Source of the DNA: Planctomycetia bacterium
GTDB taxonomy: Bacteria; Planctomycetota; Planctomycetia; Pirellulales; UBA1268
DNA length: 64,000 nucleotides
Assembly (NCBI GenBank): GCA_026401035.1
Contig: JAPLNR010000033.1
Coordinates: 1-64,000, forward strand
Reading direction: 5' to 3'
Shown here: positions 1 through 7,226 of the stretch, one piece after another
Layout of the letters: each line of letters begins with the position of its first letter
Position numbering within the stretch: position 1 is the stretch's first letter
Position numbers and translations under genes: made by a program
Notes under the pieces: model-generated
The model's database searches: none
Told to the model about the DNA's origin: nothing
The model's input: only the letters and a program-made list of their open reading frames with translations

Positions 1-164
1 CCAGGTGACATGAACTTTTCTAGCTGCTTATTGCCATAGGCCTTAAAAATCTTTGCGGCATCGTATTCATAATGACTGCCAAGACAGAGGGCGTCGCCGA
101 CAAGGGCACCAAAAAATGCCCCTTTGATTGCTTCTTCTTTTGTCAAGTGGTTCATACCTTTCAT
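1..164 (-). CDS. ADP-ribosylglycohydrolase-like protein (3' part outside window)
   Basis: Reading the minus strand from an ATG at 162-164 gives a frame open to the window edge, with the motif GAFFGALVGDALCLG followed by HYEYD. A glycine-rich GA-x-x-GALVGDALG block near the N-terminus is typical of the ADP-ribosylglycohydrolase (ARH) family, which removes ADP-ribose from proteins or small molecules using a binuclear Mg site. Only about 54 residues are visible, so catalytic aspartates further on cannot be checked. A second in-frame ATG at 153-155 is an alternative start, and no clear Shine-Dalgarno site is seen. The stretch is clearly more AT-rich than the rest of the window, which may point to transfer. 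The family call rests on one motif. Confidence 0.6.
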   Translation of the reverse strand, partial: MKGMNHLTKEEAIKGAFFGALVGDALCLGSHYEYDAAKIFKAYGNKQLEKFMSP

Positions 165-271
165 CCGATTGTTGCTTGGTTCTAACTGGCTACACAGGGT
201 GTTTGGTTTCCTACTCCGGATCACCGACGGTGTGTACCGTCTCGTGCATGGCCAAGACCAAAACGCTATCA

Positions 272-436
272 CTACCTGTCACGGGGAAACGCTGCCGCGA
301 ACCGGTCCTGCACCACCACCTCGGACAGGGCCAACTGGCCGCCCTTCGGCATGGCAGGTTTCACAGCCTTGCCGACGGCGATCATAAAGCCGATCACGTG
401 GTCGCTTAGGAGGTTGATGGCATCAAGCGTGTCCAT
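272..436 (-). CDS. possible small hypothetical protein (54 aa)
   Basis: An ATG at 434-436 opens a 54-codon minus-strand frame ending in TAG. It begins MDTLDAINLLSDHVIGF and has reasonable third-position GC. I do not recognise the protein, and no strong ribosome-binding site is visible. It could be a small gene or the remnant of a larger one in this decayed region. The flanking stretches 165..271 and 437..537 show nothing I can support. Confidence 0.25.
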   Translation of the reverse strand: MDTLDAINLLSDHVIGFMIAVGKAVKPAMPKGGQLALSEVVVQDRFAAAFPRDR

Positions 437-537
437 GTAAACTGAATCCTCACGTCAGGGAGTCGAAGCCGATGCCGTTGTACGAATATTCCTGTGAGAA
501 GTGCAGCCGGAAAAACGAGTTGCACCACTGACGATCC

Positions 538-945
538 ATGACCGACGTCCCTTGGATGGACTGGTATCAGAGCTTGGCCAAGCCGTCGTGGACGCCGGCG
601 CCGCGAACGATCGGCCTCATCTGGCAAATCCTCTATCCAGTCATTATCGCGACCTTTGGCTTCGTGTTCGTGCAGGCCGGGCGGGGCCGGCTGCCGCTGC
701 TCGTCGCCCTGCCGTTCGCCATCAACCTCATGGCGAACCTGATCTTCACGCCGATCCAGTTCGGCATGCGGAACCTGCCTCTGGCGGCGGCTGACATTCT
801 CGTCGTCTGGGGAACGATCGTCTGGATGATGCTGGCGGTCTGGCCGCACTACCGCTGGGTGGCTGCGGCCCAGGTGCCCTATTTCATCTGGGTGTCGATC
901 GCCGCGGTGCTGCAGCTCTCGATCACGTGGATGAACCGGGGTTAA
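538..945 (+). CDS. TspO/MBR family protein (tryptophan-rich sensory protein)
   Basis: This 135-residue membrane protein has the family hallmarks: WYQSLAKPSWTP near the N-terminus, then a hydrophobic helix, then LPFAINLMANLIFTPIQFG, a tryptophan-rich segment and a final QLSITWMNRG. TspO/MBR proteins are integral membrane proteins that bind tetrapyrroles and other hydrophobic ligands and are linked to porphyrin and stress responses. Here the frame starts only a few residues before WYQSL, so the first of the usual five helices is missing and about four helices remain. An in-frame TGA just upstream (about 529) excludes a longer start. This looks like a short subfamily rather than a truncation, because the rest is undamaged. 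It stands alone, with no operon partner visible. Confidence 0.85.
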   Translation: MTDVPWMDWYQSLAKPSWTPAPRTIGLIWQILYPVIIATFGFVFVQAGRGRLPLLVALPFAINLMANLIFTPIQFGMRNLPLAAADILVVWGTIVWMMLAVWPHYRWVAAAQVPYFIWVSIAAVLQLSITWMNRG

Positions 946-1025
946 CTGGCAACACAAGGGAACGCATGCCCGAAATCTGCCCGTGTCGCTATCGCCATGG
1001 CCTGTGATGCTCTCGTGCCAGGTAG

Positions 1026-1111
1026 CTACTGCCCTTCGACAGGAACCTCGATATGAGCGTCCAGATGCCGTCTGAGAGGTGCAGGCGCCCTTGGTCACAA
1101 AGTATCTTCAT
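1026..1111 (-). pseudogene. frameshifted stub of a DUF5615 (PIN-like) toxin
   Basis: The ATG overlaps the stop codon of the DUF433 gene (ATGA). It begins MKILCDQG, the typical start of DUF5615 PIN-like proteins, which are the usual partners of DUF433. A one-base shift after this point is needed to recover the expected continuation APAPLRRHLDAHIE. That second frame then ends at a TAG (1026-1028), where a full toxin would run for another 80 or so residues. What is seen is the start motif, the frameshift and the early stop. That the toxin is dead is inferred from these. Confidence 0.6.
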
Positions 1112-1335
1112 GCAGACATCTGCAGTTCGAGGCTCGCGGCCGCGAACTCAAGCACCGCCTCGACCTGCTTTCTGGTGACCCCCGGAAACCACTCAACGAA
1201 CTCTTCAATTGTGGCGCCGTCCTCGAGGTTCTCGAAGAGTGCCCGAACAGGGACTCGCGTTTTGGCGAAGACCCAAGCGCCGCTGACCTTCGCCGGGTCC
1301 CGTTCGACGGCAATGCACTGATCCCACGAGTTCAT
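1108..1335 (-). CDS. DUF433 domain protein, antitoxin-type
   Basis: This 75-residue protein contains the DUF433 pattern: a GAWVFAKTRVPVRALFENLEDGATIEEFVEWFPGV-like arrangement (quoted in parts: TRVPVRALFENLEDG, then EEFVEWFPGVTRKQV). It folds as a small winged-helix-like domain. DUF433 genes commonly form a two-gene module with a DUF5615 PIN-like protein and are treated as antitoxin or DNA-binding partners. Here the gene looks intact, while the partner overlapping its stop codon survives only as a frameshifted stub, so this is an orphan antitoxin-type gene. The upstream gap 1336..1515 shows no gene. Confidence 0.8.
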   Translation of the reverse strand: MNSWDQCIAVERDPAKVSGAWVFAKTRVPVRALFENLEDGATIEEFVEWFPGVTRKQVEAVLEFAAASLELQMSA

Positions 1336-1515
1336 GGATCACCTTTGACGAGACTTTGATCGCTCATGCAAAGATACGGGCGTTCATCCACCGATGCAAT
1401 CTTGAAGATCGGCACATTGGATCCCGGGTAAGGGTCAGCGCATCGATGTTTCCTGCGATGGAAACACGATGAAGGGATCCAACGCGGCGCAGAATCCGGC
1501 ACCATGCCGCAGGGC

Positions 1516-2292
1516 TCAGTTGCGCTTGCCGTAAACAGCTTCGCCGCGATCGAAGACCATCAACGAGCCGGGGCGGAAGTCGTGCCAATCCTCGCCGTCC
1601 GTCAGCTTTCGCGAGGCGATGACGAAGCCCTGCTGTTCCGGGGATTTTTCTTCGCGGAGGTCTACCTCCCAGTCCTCGTCACGGAGGCTGATCTGGCTGA
1701 ACGGTGCCCGGCGGTGCGTGTAGCAAAGGCCGTTGTAGCCGCCCGTGTCGTGGTAGCAGTAGAGCCGCTTGCCGTCAGAGAACATCAGATTCAGGTTGCC
1801 AGCGGCGTTGAGATCCTGCAGGAATTCTTCGATGAGGGCGTAGTTGCAAGGGTCAACCTGCTCGCGGGCCATCCAGGAAAGCAGTACGCACATCGCCAGT
1901 TCGGAATCAGTCTCACCTTCAGCGGGAAACATCGCGTCTACGCGGCGCTTCAAGGGCGTCGTATCGAGCGTGCCGTTGTGGGCGAACACAAAATCGCTGC
2001 CCTGGATGCGGCGGCTGAAGGGGTGGGTGTTTCGGAGGTTCACGTTGCCGCAGCTGGCAGCCCGCACGTGGCCGATGAAGATTGGGGCAACGAGCGTCGA
2101 GTCGTCGCGAAGTGATTTCGACGCCTCACTCTGGTCGGCCCGGATCGGCTCCTTGGTGATGATCGCTTTCGTGGGGTTGATGGCCGCGAGGCCCCAGCCG
2201 TGTCGATTGCGTTGGGCCCGATGGCGGAAGCCGCGGAAAGAGAGACCCGGCGAGATTGGCTTATTGAAGGCGAGCCCGAGCAGTTCGCACAT
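1516..2292 (-). CDS. class II glutamine amidotransferase (YafJ-like)
   Basis: This 258-residue protein starts MCELLG. In class II (Ntn-type) glutamine amidotransferases Cys2 becomes the N-terminal nucleophile after Met removal, so the ATG at 2290-2292 is chosen over one two codons upstream. Further family motifs follow in order: a HGWG block near residue 33, a FIGHVRAAS segment, RNTHPF and FAHNGTL, which form the glutaminase pocket. The protein has only the glutaminase domain, as in YafJ-type proteins of unknown acceptor. It would release ammonia from glutamine, and the acceptor cannot be deduced from the neighbours. It is a single gene with no operon partner. Confidence 0.85.
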   Translation of the reverse strand: MCELLGLAFNKPISPGLSFRGFRHRAQRNRHGWGLAAINPTKAIITKEPIRADQSEASKSLRDDSTLVAPIFIGHVRAASCGNVNLRNTHPFSRRIQGSDFVFAHNGTLDTTPLKRRVDAMFPAEGETDSELAMCVLLSWMAREQVDPCNYALIEEFLQDLNAAGNLNLMFSDGKRLYCYHDTGGYNGLCYTHRRAPFSQISLRDEDWEVDLREEKSPEQQGFVIASRKLTDGEDWHDFRPGSLMVFDRGEAVYGKRN

Positions 2293-2406
2293 GGTCAATC
2301 ATCCCTTGCTTCACGAACACACCAGTCGGGCATGACATACCCGAGTCCCGTCCGCCGAAGCATCATAGAACATGCGTTGGCTGCCTTATGGGATTCGTCG
2401 GGGCCG

Positions 2407-2882
2407 TCAAAGAGTCGTTGACTCGAGCAGCAGGCTCGCGACCAGTTCGGGCACGCCTTCGCAGGCGGTCTTGGCAATGCATTCGCAGATTTCTGTGGGC
2501 ACGAGATCGGGTACCTCGGGGTTCACGACGATCCGCCGGGCCCGGCGGGGCGTGGCGAAGATGAGCGAGTTGGCCGGGTAGACCTGAAGCGACGTGCCGA
2601 TGCACAGAAAGATGTCGGCCTGCGACACGATCCTGGCTGCCTCGTCCATCGCCGGCACCAGTTCACCAAACCACACGATGTGCGGCCGCAGCTGGCTCCC
2701 GAGCGGGCATCTGTCACCGAGGGCGATGTCGCGATCGCCCAGGCTTCGGGCGTGGCCACGTCCTCCACACGGTGGCCTTCCCAGAGCCCGCCATCGCCAC
2801 GAAACGTCTGCAGGCCGCTTTCGGCGCTGATGCCGGCACCGGTGAACACGACGATATTTTTTCGTGAGACTTGGGGGTGCAT
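2407..2882 (-). pseudogene. broken Sir2-type NAD-dependent deacylase (cobB-like) with internal deletion
   Basis: The first frame, from the ATG at 2880-2882, carries the sirtuin NAD-binding start [19 protein letters not shown] and then [17 protein letters not shown]. After that point the reading must jump frame to [19 protein letters not shown], which in intact CobB proteins follows the zinc-binding domain, and then to the normal C-terminal IGTSLQVYP block. Compared with a usual length of about 240 residues, roughly 100 are missing, including the catalytic His region and the first zinc cysteines. Deletion plus frame change makes this a clear pseudogene. The 250 bases upstream (2883..3133) hold no intact gene. 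A short frame there ending GEEALGIA (stop at 2905-2907) may be another remnant. Confidence 0.8.
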
Positions 2883-3073
2883 GAAAGAGCCTCCTTTCGG
2901 TGTTTTAGGCGATGCCGAGGGCTTCTTCCCCGACCTTCGCGATGTGTTCGATGACGGCGATGGTTTCATCTCGGCTCGGGTGGGGCAGGGCTGTGGGAGG
3001 GCGACAACATGCCTCTCACGTGGACTTTATTTTACCGCTCCGGCAAGGGGAATGAGCCCCTCGGTGTGTCATA

Positions 3074-3090
3074 GGGGACCAAGGTTGTCC
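3074..3090. repeat. copy 1 of palindromic repeat GGGACCAAGGTTGTCC(C)
   Basis: A 16-17 bp near-palindrome, GGGACCAAGGTTGTCC, which also occurs in either orientation at 11083..11099, 20428..20444 and 23022..23038. All four copies are intergenic and within about 125 bases of a gene start. This copy lies 44 bases upstream of the small gene at 3134. Confidence 0.6.
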
Positions 3091-3133
3091 TTGGCGTCTG
3101 TCACACTGGCGAAGCTTTCAGAAGGAGGTCGCC

Positions 3134-3322
3134 ATGATCGGACCGAGGAAGAATCGACTGCACGACTACGAAGCGGGGTGGCTCACGCTGCTCATCGAGA
3201 TGGGTGTGGCCTCACAAGCGGAGGCCCAGGCCGCCATGAACCGCGTTGCTCAGGCGGCGATCGATGAGATGGAGGCGAAACGGGAGCGCAAGCGGCGTCG
3301 TAGGAAACGCCCGAATGAATAA
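3134..3322 (+). CDS. hypothetical small basic protein (62 aa)
   Basis: A strong Shine-Dalgarno site (AGGAGG, 6-7 bases upstream) precedes the ATG, which supports a real gene. The product begins MIGPRKNRLHDYEAGW, continues with an alternating helix-forming middle (LIEMGVASQAEAQAAMNRV) and ends in a very basic tail rich in Arg and Lys. I do not recognise a family. The basic tail could bind nucleic acid, but nothing else supports that. It sits between a dead sirtuin and a broken toxin-antitoxin pair. Confidence 0.6.
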   Translation: MIGPRKNRLHDYEAGWLTLLIEMGVASQAEAQAAMNRVAQAAIDEMEAKRERKRRRRKRPNE

Positions 3323-3445
3323 CGCGCTGCCGCCCTGCGCACCCAACCTGGTCGACGATGCTGTTACGCGAAAATCGCTCCCGTCCCTAATTCTCCCCAA
3401 ATATTCCTCGGCAGCCTGGCGCCGAAGAACGACCGGCAGGTTCAT
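3212..3445 (-). pseudogene. ParE-type toxin stub fused to unrelated reading frame
   Basis: The ATG overlaps the stop of the antitoxin at 3442 by four bases (ATGA), the standard antitoxin-toxin arrangement. The first 16-17 residues, MNLPVVLRRQAAEEYL, match the start of ParE/RelE-type toxins. After this, at about 3394, the frame runs into a copy of the repeat at 3356..3392 and then into sequence opposite the small gene at 3134, giving a non-toxin tail. The toxin core and active site are absent. The toxin 3' part was probably lost in the event that brought in the repeat. Confidence 0.6.
3356..3392. repeat. repeat family D, copy at the end of the ParE stub
   Basis: The core GCGAAAATCGCTCCCGTCCC is present here and again at 3840..3875, with matching flanks (CGATGCTGTT before, TAATT after). 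This copy sits exactly where the ParE toxin homology stops. Confidence 0.8.
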
Positions 3446-3675
3446 TTTTTTGCCCGTGCGAGAGCCTCAGCCTCGACATCGGCCCACGACCGCACGGCAT
3501 CGGGATTGGCCACGCTGTCGGTCAGTCGCCGCTCGAGTTCGGCCCGTTGCCACTCCGGCAGAGGCGACTCCTCGACGTCGCGAACCACACTATCCCAGAT
3601 TGCCTCTGCGACCCGAAGCCGCTCTTCGATGCTGAGGCGATCGAGCCCAAGGTCGTGGAGTGAAACGCTGGCCAT
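3442..3675 (-). CDS. addiction-module antitoxin (TIGR02574/Unstab_antitox type)
   Basis: This 77-residue protein contains LSIEERLRVAEAIWDSV near the N-terminus and a charged C-terminal half with WADVEAEALARA, the pattern of the small addiction-module component family that pairs with ParE toxins. The start at 3673-3675 is chosen because GGAGG lies about 6 bases upstream, and an in-frame ATG 18 codons earlier lies in the promoter region. The antitoxin is intact, but the toxin overlapping its stop is only a stub. A promoter with TTGACA (3737-3742) and TATATT (3713-3718), 18 bp apart on the minus strand, precedes it. That promoter contains TGTACTTCTGTATA, the palindrome shared with other cassettes. 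Confidence 0.8.
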   Translation of the reverse strand: MASVSLHDLGLDRLSIEERLRVAEAIWDSVVRDVEESPLPEWQRAELERRLTDSVANPDAVRSWADVEAEALARAKK

Positions 3676-3712
3676 GGTGTGCCTCCGAAAGCCCGTGCGG
3701 TACTGGCGGGGG

Positions 3713-3742
3713 AATATACAGAAGTACACGTATTCGTGTCAA
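3713..3742 (-). promoter_or_regulatory. promoter with TGTAC-N4-GTATA palindrome for antitoxin 3442..3675
   Basis: The -35 box TTGACA lies at 3737-3742 and the -10 box TATATT at 3713-3718, 18 bp apart. TGTACTTCTGTATA (3715..3728) overlaps the -10 box. The same palindrome type occurs at 11020, 20464, 24809, 25348 and 26339. Confidence 0.55.
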
Positions 3743-3777
3743 CGGGCCTGTCATCGAAGTTTAACGCGGAAAATGGA

Positions 3778-3875
3778 AAAATGGGACGTGAGTGATTTTC
3801 GGTTTGCCGCGGGGAGGCCGCGGTTGGAAGCCTTATAGCCGATGCTGTTCCGCGAAAATCGCTCCCGTCCCTAAT
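3778..3875. repeat. inverted pair of family D repeats (REPIN-like)
   Basis: The left arm, around 3780..3803, reads ATGGGACGTGAGTGATTTTC. The right arm, 3840..3875, is its imperfect inverse and carries GAAAATCGCTCCCGTCCC. A palindromic GC-rich middle lies between them. The right arm touches the stop codon of the helicase gene at 3871. Two inverted copies with a short spacer is the layout of REPIN elements mobilised by RAYT transposases, but no RAYT gene lies in this window. Confidence 0.7.
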
Positions 3876-6312
3876 TTCCTCCGATGACGGTCACAAACTC
3901 CGCGATCACGCGGAGTTCATCTGCTTGGTCGGGGTTGATCCAGATCGGATGGAATTCTTTGTTTCGGGGCTTGAGCTGAATGGCCACGTGCTGCTGAGGC
4001 GGATCTTCTCCTAACTCAACATTCTCGAGTGTCATCGATTCGTATTTTTTCACCGTGTACGAGCCTCCTGTCTCTGGGTCGGTGATCGCCCAGTGCTGAA
4101 CCAGCAGCACCTTGCCACCGCGGCTGCCGGCAACGTCGCGGCGAAACACGCAGTAGGAACCGTCGGGAATCAGCGGCTCCATCGACCGGCCGAACACCTG
4201 TGACACGAAATGCCGCTCGTCCGCCTTGAGGCCCGCGGGCGTCGGCACCCAGCCCAGGCAGTCGGCCGCCACGCTTGGGCCAAACTCGCTCGCTGCAGCT
4301 TGGAGGTCGTAGAGCGGCAACCACTCTGCATATCGCTCGCCGGGCGGCTCCGGCTCAATGCGAAGCGTGCCCGAATCTGATTCGCTTTTCGTCTCCCGAG
4401 CTGCTTGCTGCGCAAACGTCCGCGACGCCAGCCGCAGGCGCTCGCGGAGATAGTCTCTCAAGGCCGGATCTGCACACCACACGAAGCACCCCTTCCTACC
4501 CCGCGACAGCAACACCTTGTAGGTGTTCTTGATGATCGCCTGCACCTTCTCGTGCACTGCTGCGGTTGCGGCCGCGTCGCCCTTCGCCTCCGTGAGAGCC
4601 TTCTTCGAGCCCTTGAGCGAACTGTCCGTCTTCGCCCGCCTAGCCGGATCGCCGACAACCTTTCCGTTTTCAAACCGCAGGTCCGGCCCGATCAACACGC
4701 CCAGCCAATCGAATTCCACGCCCTGGCAGGTGTGTACGCAGCCGACCTGCTCGATGCCGTCATTCGACGTGGCCCAGTTCTCGCCCATGAAGTTCCACGG
4801 CATCGAGAGACCGTCGGCCTGCACATGCTTCACGTGGCCATGCCGCTGCCGGCCCTTCGTCGGCCACTCCCACGAATAGCCCGCGATCAGCCGAGCCTTG
4901 TTGGTGGTGTTCTTGGCCTTCAGCGCGGCGTACATCTTCTGGGCGTCATCGAACACCCGAAACTCATACTGCTCGTCGGCCCAGTTGTCGAAGTTGCCCG
5001 TGGGCCGCAGCTGCAAGACGTCGTCGAGCCAGTTGAGATAGCCGTCGGAGCCACCGCAGCGGAACTGGGCCGTGAGCGTGAACGGGGTGTGGACGTTGGC
5101 CTTGAACTTCTTCGCCGCGTCGCGGATCCGCTCCTCGCTGCCCGCGTCGATCCACTGCACCCGCTGCGTCTCGTCGAGGAAGAACACGCTGATGCGGGCC
5201 GCCCGCACCATGTCTTCCACCATGCTCTCGCCTTTGTATTGGTAGGCCACGTCCTTGAGCCGGTGGGCCTCGTCCACGATCAAGACCTCGTGGGTTTTGT
5301 CTTTCATGAAGTCGGCCGTGTGAAAACTCCACGACGACTGAAACAGCGCCTCCCCGTCCTCCCGGTAGTCGCGATGCCGCTTCGTGAGCTGTTCGGCGAG
5401 CGTGTCGCGAAACGCCTTGTTGGGCGCAACCAGAAATCCCAGCCGCTTTGACTTGAGCACCTCGGCCAGGAGCCGCACGGCGATCACGGATTTTCCCGTG
5501 CCGGGGCCGCCGTGCACGATAAACACCTGCCGCTTGGCGGCCGTCGCCACGCCCGTGATCGCATGCCGAATGATCTGGAAGGCTTCGTTCTGGGTGTCGA
5601 GCAGTTCAAACTCTTCGTTGCCGTCGAGCATGCTGCCCACGCGTTCGATGAGCGCGGGCGCCGGGATGAGCCGCCCCTTCTCAAGCAGGTAGAGCACGTC
5701 GTGCCGCGACCGGTGTCGCACGTATTTCTCGATATACCGCGAGAGGGCGTCGGCATCGTCGGCGAGGAAGAGATGCGTGTCGTCGATGATGTGGCGATAG
5801 CGGGGATCTTCGAGTGGCTCGGGCCGGCGGCGGACAAGGTTGAAGAGATAGGCTGCCGAGTGGATGCCCACGCTCTTCTCCGCGATGTCGGCATTGAACC
5901 GCAGGATCAGACCTTTGTATTTGCGGGCCTGCACGCAGGGATGCTGCGAGAGCGAGCCGCCGCCGTAGGGCGACCAGACGAGGTCCGGCACGTCCGACTT
6001 GTCGGCCTCGCTCCACGACTTGAGCTCGAGCACGAGGCCGTTGTCGTTGGTACCGTCATTGCCGGCGAGCAAGACGTCCACCCGGGATCGGCCGGCGGCG
6101 GAGATGTGGTATTCGATGGCCACCTGCATGTCGTCGTCGACATCGGCCCGCCGCAGCGCGATTGAAAACCGGGTGTATTCATCCGCCCACACGCGCCGAT
6201 CCGCGGGCACGCCCGCGGTCTGCCGCTCAAATCCGTCGATCAGCCGCCGTTCGAGCCGGTTCAAGTCGACATCTTCAAGAAACTGCCGCTTCGTCTCGGC
6301 GTAGATGATCAC
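3871..6312 (-). CDS. DUF2075 nuclease-helicase with C-terminal S24 (LexA-like) peptidase domain
   Basis: This 813-residue protein has three parts. The N-terminus has a PD-(D/E)xK-like pattern (D79, then E96-L-K98), suggesting a nuclease fold. The middle is a DUF2075-type superfamily 1 helicase with Walker A GGPGTGKS near residue 267, a VDEAH box near 345 and an LSRGRKG motif near the end of the core. The C-terminus, from about residue 670, is an S24 peptidase-like domain with the Ser motif GRSMEPLIPDGS (near 709) and Lys in YTVKKYE (near 752), the Ser-Lys dyad of LexA, UmuD and phage repressors. It has no repressor-type DNA-binding domain. Its start overlaps the end of the MazG-type gene, so the two are co-transcribed. 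Role inferred: defence or DNA repair, possibly controlled by self-cleavage. The same S24 ending occurs on the unrelated helicase at 11122. Confidence 0.85.
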   Translation of the reverse strand: MIIYAETKRQFLEDVDLNRLERRLIDGFERQTAGVPADRRVWADEYTRFSIALRRADVDDDMQVAIEYHISAAGRSRVDVLLAGNDGTNDNGLVLELKSWSEADKSDVPDLVWSPYGGGSLSQHPCVQARKYKGLILRFNADIAEKSVGIHSAAYLFNLVRRRPEPLEDPRYRHIIDDTHLFLADDADALSRYIEKYVRHRSRHDVLYLLEKGRLIPAPALIERVGSMLDGNEEFELLDTQNEAFQIIRHAITGVATAAKRQVFIVHGGPGTGKSVIAVRLLAEVLKSKRLGFLVAPNKAFRDTLAEQLTKRHRDYREDGEALFQSSWSFHTADFMKDKTHEVLIVDEAHRLKDVAYQYKGESMVEDMVRAARISVFFLDETQRVQWIDAGSEERIRDAAKKFKANVHTPFTLTAQFRCGGSDGYLNWLDDVLQLRPTGNFDNWADEQYEFRVFDDAQKMYAALKAKNTTNKARLIAGYSWEWPTKGRQRHGHVKHVQADGLSMPWNFMGENWATSNDGIEQVGCVHTCQGVEFDWLGVLIGPDLRFENGKVVGDPARRAKTDSSLKGSKKALTEAKGDAAATAAVHEKVQAIIKNTYKVLLSRGRKGCFVWCADPALRDYLRERLRLASRTFAQQAARETKSESDSGTLRIEPEPPGERYAEWLPLYDLQAAASEFGPSVAADCLGWVPTPAGLKADERHFVSQVFGRSMEPLIPDGSYCVFRRDVAGSRGGKVLLVQHWAITDPETGGSYTVKKYESMTLENVELGEDPPQQHVAIQLKPRNKEFHPIWINPDQADELRVIAEFVTVIGGN

Positions 6313-6713
6313 GGCTCGCGCAGCTCCGTGTATTTCCGGGCGTTGCCGCGGGCCAGGGCGACGGGGTATTTCAGCTCGTTGGTGGCGAGCTTGTCGGCGA
6401 TTGCTTTGCCGACGTCGATGTCGAGCCGATCGGCGAGTAGGAGTGCAAAGAGAAAGACGTCGGCGACCTCTTCGACGACGGCGTCGCGTTTGGCGCTATC
6501 CTTCAGATCGCGGTCGATCTCCTTGTCGCTCTTCCAGAGAAACCGCTCCTGCAGTTCCGCCGCCTCGATGGCGATGGCGGCGGCGAGATTCTTTGGCGTG
6601 TGGAACTGCGACCAGTCGCGGGCATCGCGAAACCGGCGGGCCTCGGCCATGAGGGCCTGCCAGGAATCGATTTTCTTACCCGTGGTGCGGCGGGCTGAGG
6701 TGGGTTTCTTCAT
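6309..6713 (-). CDS. MazG-type nucleotide pyrophosphohydrolase
   Basis: This 134-residue protein of the all-alpha NTP pyrophosphatase superfamily carries the metal-binding motifs AIAIEAAELQE and VVEEVADVFLFALLLADRL, the E-x-x-E plus E-x-x-D pattern of MazG and DCTPP1. It would hydrolyse a nucleoside triphosphate to the monophosphate and pyrophosphate. The start at 6711-6713 is chosen because upstream sequence in the same frame belongs to the ParE stub. Four bases overlap the DUF2075-S24 helicase that follows. A TACACT (6721-6726, minus strand) lies only 7 bases before the ATG, so transcription could begin at or very near the start codon. A MazG-like enzyme next to a nuclease-helicase suggests a nucleotide-modifying defence role, but that is inference. 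Confidence 0.8.
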   Translation of the reverse strand: MKKPTSARRTTGKKIDSWQALMAEARRFRDARDWSQFHTPKNLAAAIAIEAAELQERFLWKSDKEIDRDLKDSAKRDAVVEEVADVFLFALLLADRLDIDVGKAIADKLATNELKYPVALARGNARKYTELREP

Positions 6714-6879
6714 GCCGGGGAGTGTACCGCCCGGTGGAGCGGTGCGCTGCGAGGAGTTGGCATCGTTCCCGAACGGCGGCAAGCCACTCTCTGGCGGCAC
6801 GGGGATTGTCACGTGCGATGAAATCGACGATGTCGAGCAGGTCTGACTCCGCGGCGGCGGAAAACCTCACCTCGCTCAT
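6676..6879 (-). pseudogene. ParE-type toxin, C-terminally truncated
   Basis: The ATG overlaps the ParD stop by four bases. The first 51 residues are good ParE sequence (SAAAESDLLDIVDFIARDN, then REWLAAVRERCQLLAAHRSTGR). The homology then stops and the frame runs into the start of the MazG gene for 16 foreign residues. A full ParE has about 95-100 residues, so the second half of the fold is missing. The break coincides with the GGTACACT element in front of the MazG gene. Confidence 0.75.
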
Positions 6880-7121
6880 GCCCGACGGGCTCGTTCGGCT
6901 GTCGCGATGCGTCCCTCGGCCTTCGTAAACACCTCGTCAGCTGGCACGGATCGGCCTTCGTCGAGTTCCGCAAAGCCGTCCCGAACAGCCGCGCGGAGGG
7001 CCTCCTGCGACTGCAGCAACCGCAGCCCTTCCGCGAGCACATCGCCTTCGGTGAGAAACCGCCGCTCGGCAATCAGTCGCTGTACGAACGGTGCCAGGTC
7101 GGCAGGGATGTCGACGGTCAT
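6876..7121 (-). CDS. ParD-like antitoxin
   Basis: This 81-residue protein begins MTVDIPADLAPFVQRLIAE, a ribbon-helix-helix start, followed by FLTEGDVLAEGLRLLQSQE and a charged tail ending in TAERARRA. This is the ParD/CopG-type layout: N-terminal DNA binding and C-terminal toxin wrapping. The gene is intact, while its ParE overlaps downstream and is cut at residue 51. A TATACT box (7174-7179, minus strand) lies upstream, inside the remains of the previous cassette's toxin stub, so this cassette appears joined to its neighbour at the promoter. Confidence 0.8.
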   Translation of the reverse strand: MTVDIPADLAPFVQRLIAERRFLTEGDVLAEGLRLLQSQEALRAAVRDGFAELDEGRSVPADEVFTKAEGRIATAERARRA

Positions 7122-7145
7122 GGTTTGCGATGCTCCGCGTCTTGG

Positions 7146-7226
7146 TTATGTGGACCGTTGGCCAAGGCCAAATAGTATACGGGCGTCAGCGGCTTGGTCT
7201 GTGAACTCGACCGAGAAATTGGTCAC
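7146..7226 (-). pseudogene. RelE/ParE-type toxin stub (26 aa)
   Basis: A GTG overlapping the stop of the antitoxin at 7223 opens a frame reading VTNFSVEFTDQAADARIL and stopping at TAA (7146-7148) after 26 residues. The SVEFTDQAADA start resembles RelE/ParE-type toxins. The stub runs into the CGTATACT promoter element used by the ParD gene. The family call rests on a very short segment. Confidence 0.45.

Noticed and set aside
2883..3010. Minus-strand frame ending GEEALGIA as a separate gene
   Set aside because: Only about 35 codons long, no start or ribosome-binding site, and the family could not be named. Mentioned only as a possible remnant.
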